From NCBI RefSeq assembly GCF_000374845.1, contig NZ_KB895416.1, positions 62,001 through 126,000 on the forward strand: 64,000 bases of DNA, written 5' to 3'. The notes beneath the pieces were generated by a model. The model saw only the letters and a list, made by a program, of their open reading frames with translations, was not told where the DNA came from and did not search any database. Below, in pieces: positions 16,444 through 24,710 of this stretch (its first letter is position 1; each line of letters begins with the position of its first letter). Source of the stretch: Paenibacillus terrigena DSM 21567. GTDB lineage: Bacteria > Bacillota > Bacilli > Paenibacillales > Paenibacillaceae. Position numbers and translations under genes: made by a program.

Positions 16444-17424
16444 ATGGCAAATCAGGTTGTGACATCAGAGTGGGGAGAAGATCTGATTCAAATTCAAATC
16501 CCGCTGCCGAATGCACTCAAATGGGTTAATAGCTATCTGGTGCGAGGTTCTCAAGGATATACGTTAATCGACCCGGGACAGCATACAGTGGATGCGCTCG
16601 AAGCTTGGCGTGCTGCAATGTCGGAATTAAACATCACAATGCAAGATATTGAGCAAATTGTACTGACCCATCATCATCCGGATCATTATGGTCTGGCCGG
16701 GTGGTTCCAGGTGCAGACGGGTGCGCCGGTCTATATGACAGAGATAGCTCATGCGCATGCACAGATGATGTGGGGGAAGGATCAGGAGGCCACCGCCGCG
16801 ATGGATCGATTGCTCTCACATCACGGGATGGATGCTTCTATCCGTGCTGAGATCAAGGAGCATTTTGACAGCTTCATCGCTTATGTTTCTCCTCAGCCAG
16901 AGGTTACATACCTAGAACAATCGAACATTCGACTAGGTGATCGCGAGTGGCAAGTGATTGTGACGAATGGACATGCGTCAGGGCATGCTTGCTTCTATCA
17001 TGAGGCTTCACAGGAGATGCTCTGTGGAGATCAGATCCTACCACAAATTTCGCCAAATATCAGTTACATACCGGGCAGTGACCCACAGCCGTTGCAATCA
17101 TTCATGGAGAGTCTGAAAATGCTGCAAGCCTATGATGTTGAGATCGCTTATCCAGGGCACCGGCATCCATTCCGTCATTACCAGGAACGTATCGTGGATC
17201 TGCTCACGCATCATGAGGAACGGTTAGTAAAGTTTGTGGAATTACTAACGGAGCCGAAGACGGCCTACGAATGCTGCAATGCAGTGTTTAACGCAAAATT
17301 GACCGTTCATCAGCTGCGGTTTGCGATGTCGGAGACACTTGCCCATTTGATTGAGCTGGAGCGGCGCGGACTTGTGCGTGCCGAGGAGAATACCGAAGGA
17401 TGTATCGTGTATAAGAAAGCTTAG
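16444..17424 (+). CDS. MBL-fold metallohydrolase with C-terminal winged helix
   Basis: A 326-residue metallo-beta-lactamase-fold hydrolase. The dinuclear zinc motif is LTHHHPDHYGLAG near residue 76, with a further ligand in NGHASGHACFY and the late histidine in YPGHRHPF. The C-terminal 70 residues look like the winged-helix tail found in LACTB2-like hydrolases. Substrate unknown. It follows the methyltransferase by 12 bases with a GGAGAG site and ends at a hairpin terminator. Confidence 0.9.
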   Translation: MANQVVTSEWGEDLIQIQIPLPNALKWVNSYLVRGSQGYTLIDPGQHTVDALEAWRAAMSELNITMQDIEQIVLTHHHPDHYGLAGWFQVQTGAPVYMTEIAHAHAQMMWGKDQEATAAMDRLLSHHGMDASIRAEIKEHFDSFIAYVSPQPEVTYLEQSNIRLGDREWQVIVTNGHASGHACFYHEASQEMLCGDQILPQISPNISYIPGSDPQPLQSFMESLKMLQAYDVEIAYPGHRHPFRHYQERIVDLLTHHEERLVKFVELLTEPKTAYECCNAVFNAKLTVHQLRFAMSETLAHLIELERRGLVRAEENTEGCIVYKKA

Positions 17425-17434
17425 TGCATACTTG

Positions 17435-17470
17435 AAAACCCACCCGGGGATCCCCGACGGTGGGTTTTTG
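17435..17470. terminator. Terminator after the MBL-fold gene
   Basis: AAAACCCACC pairs with GGTGGGTTTT around an inner CGGGGATCCCCG stem and is followed by TTTTT. It lies between convergent genes and may serve both strands. Confidence 0.85.
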
Positions 17471-17486
17471 TTTTCTAACGTTTACC

Positions 17487-18710
17487 TTATAAAATGCCGA
17501 CCCATTGCTGATGGAATTCGGATTCTGTGCACTGAAATACACCTGGGAAGTCCGTAGGATTGCGAATCAGCTTGTTAAGTGCATCGATGCCGTATTCCTG
17601 AAGAATGTATTCCACCAATAGATAGGAGAATTGAAATCCTCCCATCGTTCCGAAATCCCATGAATCGTCGTTTAATGCTTGGAGTGTAGGGACTGCGTGG
17701 TTGTTAATCGCATCATAAGTCGTGTTCTTAATATATTCGGGCGTCATTTGCTTCGCTTCATAACCGCCAATGCCTTGACGCAACCATTTGGGCGCGAGCG
17801 GATTGATGTCGCTGATCAACCACATCGTAAATAAATGAACGGTGGATTTCAGAATCGATTGATACGTATGCTCAGGTCCTGGGTTCAACGGTGACACGAT
17901 CTTTAATATGTTATGGTCGTAGGTGCCCATGAACCAATTTGGTGCATCCGTTTCGCCTACAGCTTGATGGAAAGTAGGCAGATCCGGATAGATTTCGATC
18001 ACGATTTTCTGAGAGGGTTGATGTCGATAGGTTGTTGTAATCCGCTCCACTTGGCCTTTAAGTTCATCGAATAAATCTTGGTATACCTTTTTCATCGCAT
18101 CATTCTTGCTGGACGCCTCGCTTTTATTCACAATCGATATCAGTTCTTGAATAGACATGATTGTAATGTCACCCCATTCTTTTAATTCTTTTTTTAGTTT
18201 CTCTAAGGCACGGTAGAGCCTGTTCTTGACCGCACTTTCGCGCATCCCGATAATTTTGGATATTTCCAATAAGGTACAGTCGACGAAAAATCGTAAAGAT
18301 ATGATCTGTTGGTCTAATTCATTTAATTTGGCTAATGCAGCACTAATATCAATGCGGATGTCGACATCCTTAGCCATATCGAGGGAAATCGATTGGGACT
18401 CAAAGTCGATAACTTCGTGCGCGATTTCTTTATTACGAGATCTCGTACGATACTCGTTTTTCACAATATTCTGGGCAATTTTGAATATCCAAGTGAACAG
18501 ACTGGCGTTGCCTTTGAATAAATGGAAGTTCTCCATTGCTTTCAAGAAGGCTTGTTGCGTCAAGTCGTCGGCTACCGCCGAATTTGTCTTCACTGCGATA
18601 TAATTGCGAATTCTCTCGCGATATTGATCATAGATGGCTTCAAATTGCTGGATGTGCTCCTGCTCCTCCGGAAGAACAGGGTTTTGCGATTTGTCTTGAG
18701 CTCGTGACAC
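17487..18710 (-). CDS. ECF-type sigma factor fused to a degenerate peptidase-MA-like domain
   Basis: A 407-residue sigma-70 family protein, about twice the usual ECF length. Residues 22-90 are sigma region 2 (DDLTQQAFLKAMENF, LFTWIFKIAQNIVKNEYR) and residues 120-178 region 4 (LDQQIISLRFFVDCTLLEISKIIGM). The C-terminal 230 residues look like a gluzincin peptidase-MA domain: STVHLFTMWLISD (289-301) sits where HExxH would be, and PKWLRQGIGGYEA (307-319) where PxWLxEGxAxYEA would be. The zinc and catalytic residues are missing (E to L, second H to M, E to Q). The extension may sense a ligand or act as an internal anti-sigma. The start is GTG 18710 behind AGGAGG. No anti-sigma gene adjoins. Confidence 0.8.
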   Translation of the reverse strand: MSRAQDKSQNPVLPEEQEHIQQFEAIYDQYRERIRNYIAVKTNSAVADDLTQQAFLKAMENFHLFKGNASLFTWIFKIAQNIVKNEYRTRSRNKEIAHEVIDFESQSISLDMAKDVDIRIDISAALAKLNELDQQIISLRFFVDCTLLEISKIIGMRESAVKNRLYRALEKLKKELKEWGDITIMSIQELISIVNKSEASSKNDAMKKVYQDLFDELKGQVERITTTYRHQPSQKIVIEIYPDLPTFHQAVGETDAPNWFMGTYDHNILKIVSPLNPGPEHTYQSILKSTVHLFTMWLISDINPLAPKWLRQGIGGYEAKQMTPEYIKNTTYDAINNHAVPTLQALNDDSWDFGTMGGFQFSYLLVEYILQEYGIDALNKLIRNPTDFPGVFQCTESEFHQQWVGIL

Positions 18711-18867
18711 CTGAAGAACCTCCTCTTGAACTTACAATTCATTAGACACCACAGGAAGGTAAAAAGCCACATCCACGTGCTAATGAATTTCAAAATCCTC
18801 AGACCTGTCACCATAGAGACATAGTGACTGGATTAAAGTTACAGGAAACGTGGTGACCAGCCAAGAC

Positions 18868-18904
18868 AAAAAAGAGCTCAGCCCGACATTTCGGGATCGC
18901 TCTT
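18868..18904 (-). terminator. Rho-independent terminator on the minus strand
   Basis: Read on the minus strand, AAGAGC and CCCGA pair with TCGGG and GAGCTCTT around a short loop, followed by a T run. No recognised gene lies immediately upstream on that strand, so it may end a small RNA or a short unannotated gene in 18905-19187. Confidence 0.6.
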
Positions 18905-19183
18905 GATCATGTATGCCTATGTTGTATCTGTGCACTGTAGATACGTCAAATACGCTTCTATTAGGAGCTATACTGGATTGCAGCAATATAGCGGGGTCAA
19001 ACCGTTCTCAAACCTTGCATCATGTCTAAAATTACTGCGAGAATCCATCATAGAAGTTCTATCGTAGCTATTATGACTTCCTACAATGCAAAACTCCAAG
19101 ATAGAGGCGTTGGAGTAGGAGTGGATAGGTGCGAGAGCAGGTGAGGTGTAATATCGCATGCCGCCTTCATCCATTACTATACA
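18905..19183. other. Gene-free stretch between two minus-strand terminators
   Basis: About 280 bases with no recognisable protein. A minus-strand open frame of up to 82 codons crosses it, but it has no clear ribosome site and no family resemblance that I can name. Because a terminator hairpin follows it on the minus strand, a small RNA or short peptide gene is possible. Confidence 0.35.
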
Positions 19184-19227
19184 GAAAACGCCTAGCGGCG
19201 CCCTCTCGGGGGACAACGCTAGGCGTT
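19184..19227 (-). terminator. Terminator after dps
   Basis: An 11-base perfect stem (AACGCCTAGCG with CGCTAGGCGTT) with a GC-rich loop, followed on the minus strand by TTTTCTG. It lies 10 bases past the dps stop. Confidence 0.88.
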
Positions 19228-19237
19228 AATCATGCTT

Positions 19238-19684
19238 TTAGGCCAAGAATGCTCTTAGCATCCAAGCATGTTTCTCTAGTGTTCCTTTGATACCGAGGAG
19301 CATGTCGGAGCTCGCTTCGTCTTCTGCCGCTTGAGCTACTTCCATACCATGCTGCAATTCAGCGATGACAACTTCGAAGTCGTTCTTGATAGAGGCAACC
19401 ATTTCTTTGGCATTTTCTTTGCCCGTTGCTTCTTTCACGCTGGAAGTCTCAAGGTACTCACGCATTGTTGCAATTGGAGCGCCTTGAAGAGTGAGGATAC
19501 GTTCAGCAATATCATCGACATACGTTGCTGCTTCGTTGTAGTACTCTTCGAATTTCTCATGCAAAGTGAAGAATTGATCCCCTTTGACATACCAGTGGTA
19601 GTTGTGCAATTTCACGAAGAGAACGTTCCAGTTCGCTAGTTGTTTGTTAAGGACCTCGACGACTTGATTATTATTTTGTGTCAT
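19238..19684 (-). CDS. dps: Dps-family ferritin-like DNA-protection protein
   Basis: A 148-residue mini-ferritin that oxidises and stores iron and protects DNA during oxidative stress. The ferroxidase residues are in [23 protein letters not shown] and VDDIAERI, the classic Dps set with histidines and acids shared across the dimer interface. Thirty-five bases before the start lies a near-perfect PerR-type box, so peroxide induction through PerR is expected. Related B. subtilis genes are mrgA and dps. Confidence 0.95.
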   Translation of the reverse strand: MTQNNNQVVEVLNKQLANWNVLFVKLHNYHWYVKGDQFFTLHEKFEEYYNEAATYVDDIAERILTLQGAPIATMREYLETSSVKEATGKENAKEMVASIKNDFEVVIAELQHGMEVAQAAEDEASSDMLLGIKGTLEKHAWMLRAFLA

Positions 19685-19718
19685 GTGTAATCTCTCCTCT
19701 TTTAAATTTATTACTAAA

Positions 19719-19733
19719 TTAGAATAATTCTAA
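19719..19733. promoter_or_regulatory. PerR/Fur-type operator upstream of dps
   Basis: TTAGAATAATTCTAA is a perfect 7-1-7 inverted repeat matching the PerR/Fur-family consensus. Its position, 35 bases upstream of dps and next to an A/T-rich promoter region, fits a PerR site; a Fur site is the alternative. Confidence 0.8.
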
Positions 19734-19780
19734 ATAACCTGTGAATTCATAATAACATACCGTGCGATGTTTGGCTACCC

Positions 19781-20341
19781 CTATTCCGAAGTTTGTGGAT
19801 TAGGTCTGATTTTGCCTTCCGCAATTTCTTTCTCAGCCTGCTGTCTGTGGGCAATTCGGCTGCTCGCAGCAGCGGCGATCGCGCCAACAATATCATCTAA
19901 GAAGGTATGGATCTGACCATCATGTTTATCGTTGAGCTTCTCTAAGATCCCTGGCTTGAGCTTGTCCACGTAACCGTAATTCGTAAAGCCAATGCTTCCA
20001 TATACATTGACGATTGAGAAGGCTAGAATTTCATCGACCCCATAGAGGCTTTCATCGTTGCGCACCATTTCTTGAAGTGGAGAGAGTAGTTTGCCTTCTT
20101 CGGCGAGCAGGTCGAGCTGAATGCCAGTGAGGACAGCATTCTGAACCTCGCGTTTGGACAGCACCATGTTAATGTTCTCGATACACGCCTCCATCGTTAA
20201 AGTAGGGAAATATTTCTGTTGCAGGAACAGCACGAGTTCACCGATTTGTTCGACGGTTACCCCGCGCTCTGTTAGTAATCTCCTTGTTGCTTCTGCGACC
20301 TTGGTGCTGTCGAGACTATAAGGCGCTGTGGAGTCTTCCAT
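19781..20341 (-). CDS. pgpA: Phosphatidylglycerophosphatase A family protein (YutG-like)
   Basis: A 186-residue member of the PgpA family, which dephosphorylates phosphatidylglycerophosphate to phosphatidylglycerol. Family features are GVDEILAFSIVNVYGSIGFTNYGYVDK and the metal-binding FLDDIVGAIAAAASSRI at the C terminus. An extra N-terminal region (GVTVEQIGELVLFLQQKYFP) matches the Gram-positive YutG form. It is monocistronic. A dispersed repeat lies just upstream of its start. Confidence 0.85.
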   Translation of the reverse strand: MEDSTAPYSLDSTKVAEATRRLLTERGVTVEQIGELVLFLQQKYFPTLTMEACIENINMVLSKREVQNAVLTGIQLDLLAEEGKLLSPLQEMVRNDESLYGVDEILAFSIVNVYGSIGFTNYGYVDKLKPGILEKLNDKHDGQIHTFLDDIVGAIAAAASSRIAHRQQAEKEIAEGKIRPNPQTSE

Positions 20342-20390
20342 ATGTAATACACACCCCGATGTTGTTTTTGGATTCCTCTTTATAGAGGTT

Positions 20391-20559
20391 GTTCAAAAAG
20401 TCATCATTTGATCACGAAGTCATTCAAGAAGCATAATCGACATCGAATCTTGCGTTCACCTTCGAAATCCGGTACTCATTTAGGTTTCGCCTAAACTCCG
20501 TTCCTCCTTCTTTAGGTTCCCGCAACCTTCTCGGTGCTGAAATACCGACTTTTTGAACA
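20391..20559 (-). repeat. Dispersed repeat with terminal inverted repeats, copy A
   Basis: A 169-base element bounded by GTTCAAAAAGTC at one end and its complement GACTTTTTGAAC at the other. Its core, read on the minus strand, matches copies at 34017-34205 and 54809-55046 (shared blocks include GGAACGGAGTTTAGGC, CCTAAATGAGTACCGGATTT and GCAAGATTCGATGTCGA). It carries no gene. It is MITE-like in form; mobility is inference. Confidence 0.8.
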
Positions 20560-20716
20560 CGCACTTATAGTATACGCGAACCGTTATTTTCATCCGTATG
20601 AAAAAATATACATTCATGCGAATAGATTTGGACAAAAAGTAGTTATATCGCACGAGGGAGGCTCGTATACATAGTAGTACAAGTAAGATTAAACCGTTTT
20701 AAGGAGGAAATCGTAG

Positions 20717-21799
20717 ATGCTTATCCACAAATGGCTTCGCAATTTGGCTCTTGGGGGACTTATTGTTGTACCCTTAACACTGTCGGGCTGCGGCCTATTT
20801 TCCAAAGAAGCCAACGAGAAGATTGATGCCCCCCCCGCTGACGTCGAAATGCACATGATGAATGAAACGGACACCTTAAACGTCGTCAAGCCAACAACTA
20901 CGAAACCGCAAATCAAAAATGGACTAACGGTATTCTTGAAGGACAGCAGCGGCATGCTCGCTCCGATCACACTGGATGTACAGGTGAAGAAGGGTGAGGA
21001 TGCAGTGAAGCGGGCGCTTGAAATGATGGTTGAAGACAATAAAGATAAGAAGTTGCTGCCCGTCGGCTTCCAAGCTGTACTGCCTAAAGGTACGGTCGTG
21101 AAGAATATTACACGTGATACTGAGAAAAAAATTGCGACGGTGGAGTTCTCCCAGCAATTCGCAGATTATAATGTGACGGATGAACGTAAAATTGTTGAAG
21201 CGGTCACATGGGCTGTAACCAATGATCCGAGCATTCAAAAGGTCCAATTGAAGCTTGAAGGGCAAACGTTGAACGAGATGCCTGTTGATGGATTGCCGAT
21301 GGATGAGCCGATGACGCGTGAGATGGGGATCAATCTGGAGATAACAGATAATGGGAATGTAACGTATATGAACTCGATGCCAGTAACGGTCTACTTCTCC
21401 GCGGTATCACCGGATAATGTGCAATACTATGTTCCGGTTACGCGCCTGATTGAGCCGTCGGCGGATATCGCGGCTGCTTCGCTGGAGCAACTTATCGTTG
21501 GTCCGCTCAACTCGGATGCGCTTGAACCCGTCATGACGCCAGAGACGAAGGTCAAACAAATCGAGCGGACGAAGGATGGCACGACGATTACCGTCGACCT
21601 GACGGACTCGATGTTCGAAGCGAATCAGAAGACGCCTGCGGAAATGCTGCAAGCCGTAATTTTAACCCTTACCGAGAATACGGCGGCGAAAAAAGTTCAA
21701 ATTAAAATCAACGGTGAGACCAATGTCGTAGGTGATGACAATCAGAATTATGGCAAGCCTGTAACACGTCCAACTGGTGTGAATGGAATGAAAGCATAA
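20717..21799 (+). CDS. gerM: GerM, spore-germination/sporulation lipoprotein
   Basis: A 360-residue lipoprotein. The signal peptide ends in the lipobox LSGC near residue 25, and two GerMN domains follow (about residues 75-185 and 230-335). Each shows the pattern of a VYF or VFL strand, a long helix (VKRALEMMV; SLEQLIVGPL) and a V-K-I-N type ending. In Bacillus GerM is needed for sporulation and germination and is made in the mother cell. The gerM-rph-rdgB order matches Bacillus. AAGGAGG precedes the ATG; a GC hairpin follows the stop. Confidence 0.94.
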   Translation: MLIHKWLRNLALGGLIVVPLTLSGCGLFSKEANEKIDAPPADVEMHMMNETDTLNVVKPTTTKPQIKNGLTVFLKDSSGMLAPITLDVQVKKGEDAVKRALEMMVEDNKDKKLLPVGFQAVLPKGTVVKNITRDTEKKIATVEFSQQFADYNVTDERKIVEAVTWAVTNDPSIQKVQLKLEGQTLNEMPVDGLPMDEPMTREMGINLEITDNGNVTYMNSMPVTVYFSAVSPDNVQYYVPVTRLIEPSADIAAASLEQLIVGPLNSDALEPVMTPETKVKQIERTKDGTTITVDLTDSMFEANQKTPAEMLQAVILTLTENTAAKKVQIKINGETNVVGDDNQNYGKPVTRPTGVNGMKA

Positions 21800-21825
21800 A
21801 TCGAATGATATAGCCTGTAAACAAA

Positions 21826-21850
21826 GGGGGATGCGAATCCCCCGCTTTTT
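21826..21850 (+). terminator. Terminator after gerM
   Basis: GGGGGAT pairs with ATCCCCC around a 4-base loop and is followed by GCTTTTT. It separates gerM from the rph transcript. Confidence 0.88.
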
Positions 21851-21961
21851 GTCTTTACTTTTCCGGCTGTAAAAGGTGCTTTTCCGCAGGGTCTTTGGTA
21901 GAATAAGAAAGTTATGTTCATAACGAATACAGGTAAGGTTCAAAATAGAGGAGGTTGCTAC

Positions 21962-22723
21962 ATGAGAATAAACGGACGAAAACAGGATCAGCTTCGGACG
22001 GTTTCCATTACAACAAATGCGAATAAATATGCTGAGGGCTCTGTCCTTATAGAATTTGGAGATACGAAGGTGATCTGCACGGCGACCGTCGATGAGAAGG
22101 TTCCTCCTTTTATGAAGGGGCAAGGCAAAGGTTGGATTACGGCGGAGTATTCCATGCTGCCACGTGCAACCCAAACACGTAACCAACGCGAATCTGCAAG
22201 AGGCAAGCTAACAGGACGTACGATGGAAATCCAGCGTCTGATCGGCCGCGCATTACGCTCTGTCGTAGATCTTCATGCACTTGGCGAACGTACGATTACA
22301 CTCGATTGTGATGTTATTCAGGCCGATGGCGGTACGAGAACGACTTCGATTACAGGTTCATTCGTCGCGATGGCGATTGCGATCAATCGGATTGCGGAGC
22401 AGCATAAATTAGCCAGATTCCCGATTACAGATTTCCTCGCATCCGTTAGTGTTGGGGTGATTCAGAATGAAGCGCTGCTCGATTTGAACTATGAGGAAGA
22501 TTCCAAAGCGAAAGTCGATATGAACGTCGTCATGACAGGAAACGGCAAATTTGTTGAGCTGCAAGGTACGGGTGAGGAAGCACCGTTCTCTCGTCAAGAG
22601 CTGAATCAACTGCTGGAGCTTGGTGAAATCGGCATTCTGGAGCTCATCGAGATACAGAAATCGGCACTAGGTCCCGTTATTTCCGCGAAGATTGAAGCTG
22701 TCGCTGCAGCGGTACGGGGGTAA
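21962..22723 (+). CDS. rph: Ribonuclease PH
   Basis: A phosphorolytic 3'-5' exoribonuclease for tRNA 3' maturation. The 253-residue product has [20 protein letters not shown]-like N-terminal residues, the [25 protein letters not shown] block and the catalytic region [23 protein letters not shown]. The ATG at 21962 follows GAGGAGG and gives the canonical [12 protein letters not shown] start; an upstream in-frame ATG was rejected. It is followed by rdgB 8 bases later, as in Bacillus. Confidence 0.97.
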   Translation: MRINGRKQDQLRTVSITTNANKYAEGSVLIEFGDTKVICTATVDEKVPPFMKGQGKGWITAEYSMLPRATQTRNQRESARGKLTGRTMEIQRLIGRALRSVVDLHALGERTITLDCDVIQADGGTRTTSITGSFVAMAIAINRIAEQHKLARFPITDFLASVSVGVIQNEALLDLNYEEDSKAKVDMNVVMTGNGKFVELQGTGEEAPFSRQELNQLLELGEIGILELIEIQKSALGPVISAKIEAVAAAVRG

Positions 22724-22731
22724 CGAACACC

Positions 22732-23358
22732 ATGACTCGCATTGCTCAAGATACGATTATCGTTGCAACAAGGAATAAAGGGAAAGTGAAGGAATTCGCT
22801 CATGCTTTTGCTGCCATCGGCAAACAGGTGAAGAGCATGTACGATTACCCGGATATCCCGGATGTTGTTGAAGACGGAGAAACGTTCTTCGCGAACTCCT
22901 ATAAGAAAGCGAAGACCGTTGCTCTCGCTCTTGGCGTTCCGGTTTTAGCGGATGATTCGGGTCTATGTGTTGATAAGCTTAACGGAGACCCGGGTGTCTA
23001 TTCTGCACGTTATGCGGGCGAAGGAGCGACCGATCAAGCGAATAACGATAAGCTGCTGCATGCCCTTGGCGAATTGACAGAGGGTGAGGATACGGAGCAA
23101 TCACTGCTTAGTCCTGCGCAGTTCGTCTGTACGTTGGTTCTCTTCGATCCAGACACCCAAGAGCATGTGGAGGCATCTGGTCAGGTTGAGGGCTGGATTA
23201 TTGCAGAACCGCGTGGTCTTGGCGGATTTGGATATGACCCACTATTCTTCCTGCCAGCGTTCGAGAAGACGATGGGAGAGCTCACGGTGGATGAGAAACA
23301 ATCCATTAGTCATCGTGGCAGAGCATTAGAGCAATTACTTAAGAAGATTGAGAAATAG
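22732..23358 (+). CDS. rdgB: XTP/dITP pyrophosphatase (RdgB/HAM1 family)
   Basis: A house-cleaning enzyme that hydrolyses non-canonical purine triphosphates (XTP, dITP). The 208-residue protein has TRNKGKVKEF at the start, the central DDSGLCVDKLNGDPGVYSARYAG, and the C-terminal GFGYDPLFF and SHRGRAL motifs. It is translationally close to rph and ends at a bidirectional terminator. Confidence 0.96.
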   Translation: MTRIAQDTIIVATRNKGKVKEFAHAFAAIGKQVKSMYDYPDIPDVVEDGETFFANSYKKAKTVALALGVPVLADDSGLCVDKLNGDPGVYSARYAGEGATDQANNDKLLHALGELTEGEDTEQSLLSPAQFVCTLVLFDPDTQEHVEASGQVEGWIIAEPRGLGGFGYDPLFFLPAFEKTMGELTVDEKQSISHRGRALEQLLKKIEK

Positions 23359-23372
23359 CACATAAGATCAAC

Positions 23373-23418
23373 AAAAAAGCTAACTTCACGGCGTCTTGGA
23401 CCGGAGGTTAGCTTTTTT
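23373..23418. terminator. Bidirectional terminator after rdgB
   Basis: AAAAAAGCTAACTTC... and ...GGTTAGCTTTTTT form a strong stem with A and T runs. It ends rdgB on + and the GNAT gene on -. Confidence 0.88.
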
Positions 23419-23426
23419 AATGCAAA

Positions 23427-24512
23427 TTAACGGTTGAGCAGGATCGATTTGATGCGGCGCTTGTTGATTTGATATAGCGTGTAGGTACGCAGCAGCTTGG
23501 TCTTTTTCCGATCGAGATGATTGAAGATACGGATGTGGTAATTCATATTGATCGTGTCGGACCAATAGAATTTATAGTCCTGATCGCCGGGTAGAAAATC
23601 GATCTCGTTCACATCTTGCTCAAGAAAATGCTTGATGACATGGTTGGAAAGGATGAGCCCAATACCATATTTGGGATAGTCTTTGGACGTGGCTGACAGG
23701 TACAGGTATACTTTGTGCGCATGCTTGACAGAGATTGCGATGGAAACGATGCTGCCGCTAATCTCCATGTAGGAGAATTGCACGCGGTTGCTCTGTTCAA
23801 GGTGCGAGATGATATCTCTCAGGAAAGCAGTCTCATTGGGATTTTGAAATAAACTATCCGGCCATCGCTGCTGATGGAGGACAGACAATCTGTCCCACAG
23901 CGCATCAGAATAGGAGGCATTGCATACGATGCGGACGGTGTGCTCGCGGGATAATTTGCGTTCCTTGCGTTCAATCTCTTTGATCTGGTTCTTATCTATT
24001 TTCATTTCGGCATAGGGTTGGATTTTCATGTAGGGGGAGACGGACAATGGCCGAGTCAACACTTCGAACTGCTCCCCTAGGGTCTGTTCCACCAAGGCGG
24101 TTACCGGATTGCGCGATTGGAAGCTGTATAGGTCAATCCAATCCCACTCCTCCTGATGGGTTGTGAAGGCTTTGGCAATATGCTTGAGCAACTTAATGTA
24201 GTGGTATTCGCGGTGTAGATAGAAGCTGTTGTTCTCGCCAGTACCGGAGACGATGCATTGCAGCGATCGTACCGAGCGCCACTTCAGCTTTTGTGGCACG
24301 ATACATAGAGGAGCAAGCGCAACCCAGCGATCCTGATCGGTGACGACCACAACAAATAATTGTGCAGTGGGATGAAGCATATGATGAAGATACGCGCTCA
24401 TCCATTCCCATGTCGCGAAAATTTCCGGCTGCTCCAGATGTTCAATTAATTCCTTCCACTGCGTCTCGTACTGCGACAAATCTTCTCTATTCCGAATGAC
24501 CATCGTTTCCAT
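23427..24512 (-). CDS. GNAT-fold N-acyltransferase, CelD/FemAB-like
   Basis: A 361-residue protein built like the CelD/Acetyltransf_6 group: an N-terminal half with PEIFATWEWMSAYLHHML, and a C-terminal GNAT half with SIVSIAISVKHAHKVYLYLSATSKDYPKYGIGLILSNHVIKHFLE and EIDFLPGDQDYKFYW. The arginine- and lysine-rich end (RRIKSILLNR) is typical. The family is linked to cell-surface polysaccharide modification; the substrate is unknown. It stands alone, convergent with rdgB. Confidence 0.85.
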   Translation of the reverse strand: METMVIRNREDLSQYETQWKELIEHLEQPEIFATWEWMSAYLHHMLHPTAQLFVVVVTDQDRWVALAPLCIVPQKLKWRSVRSLQCIVSGTGENNSFYLHREYHYIKLLKHIAKAFTTHQEEWDWIDLYSFQSRNPVTALVEQTLGEQFEVLTRPLSVSPYMKIQPYAEMKIDKNQIKEIERKERKLSREHTVRIVCNASYSDALWDRLSVLHQQRWPDSLFQNPNETAFLRDIISHLEQSNRVQFSYMEISGSIVSIAISVKHAHKVYLYLSATSKDYPKYGIGLILSNHVIKHFLEQDVNEIDFLPGDQDYKFYWSDTINMNYHIRIFNHLDRKKTKLLRTYTLYQINKRRIKSILLNR

Positions 24513-24640
24513 CCTTCAACACCTCAACCTACAAAATCTTAATTCCTAGTAATTACGCGCTAAATCCATGGAAATCCTGCCCCTTGCCGTCATTCGACAA
24601 AAGTTCCTATTATACGCCAAAGAGGCCAGGAGGCATAGAA

Positions 24641-24694
24641 AAACCAGCTAAATTGTCAAAGTCCGTAGGACAGTGCAATTAGCTGGTCTAAAAG
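24641..24694 (-). terminator. Terminator after the OatA-like gene
   Basis: AAAACCAGCTAAATTG pairs with CAATTAGCTGGT, with TTTTT on the minus-strand 3' side. It lies 17 bases past the stop of the acyltransferase. Confidence 0.85.
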
Positions 24695-24710
24695 TTCGTA
24701 GGGATGAGTG

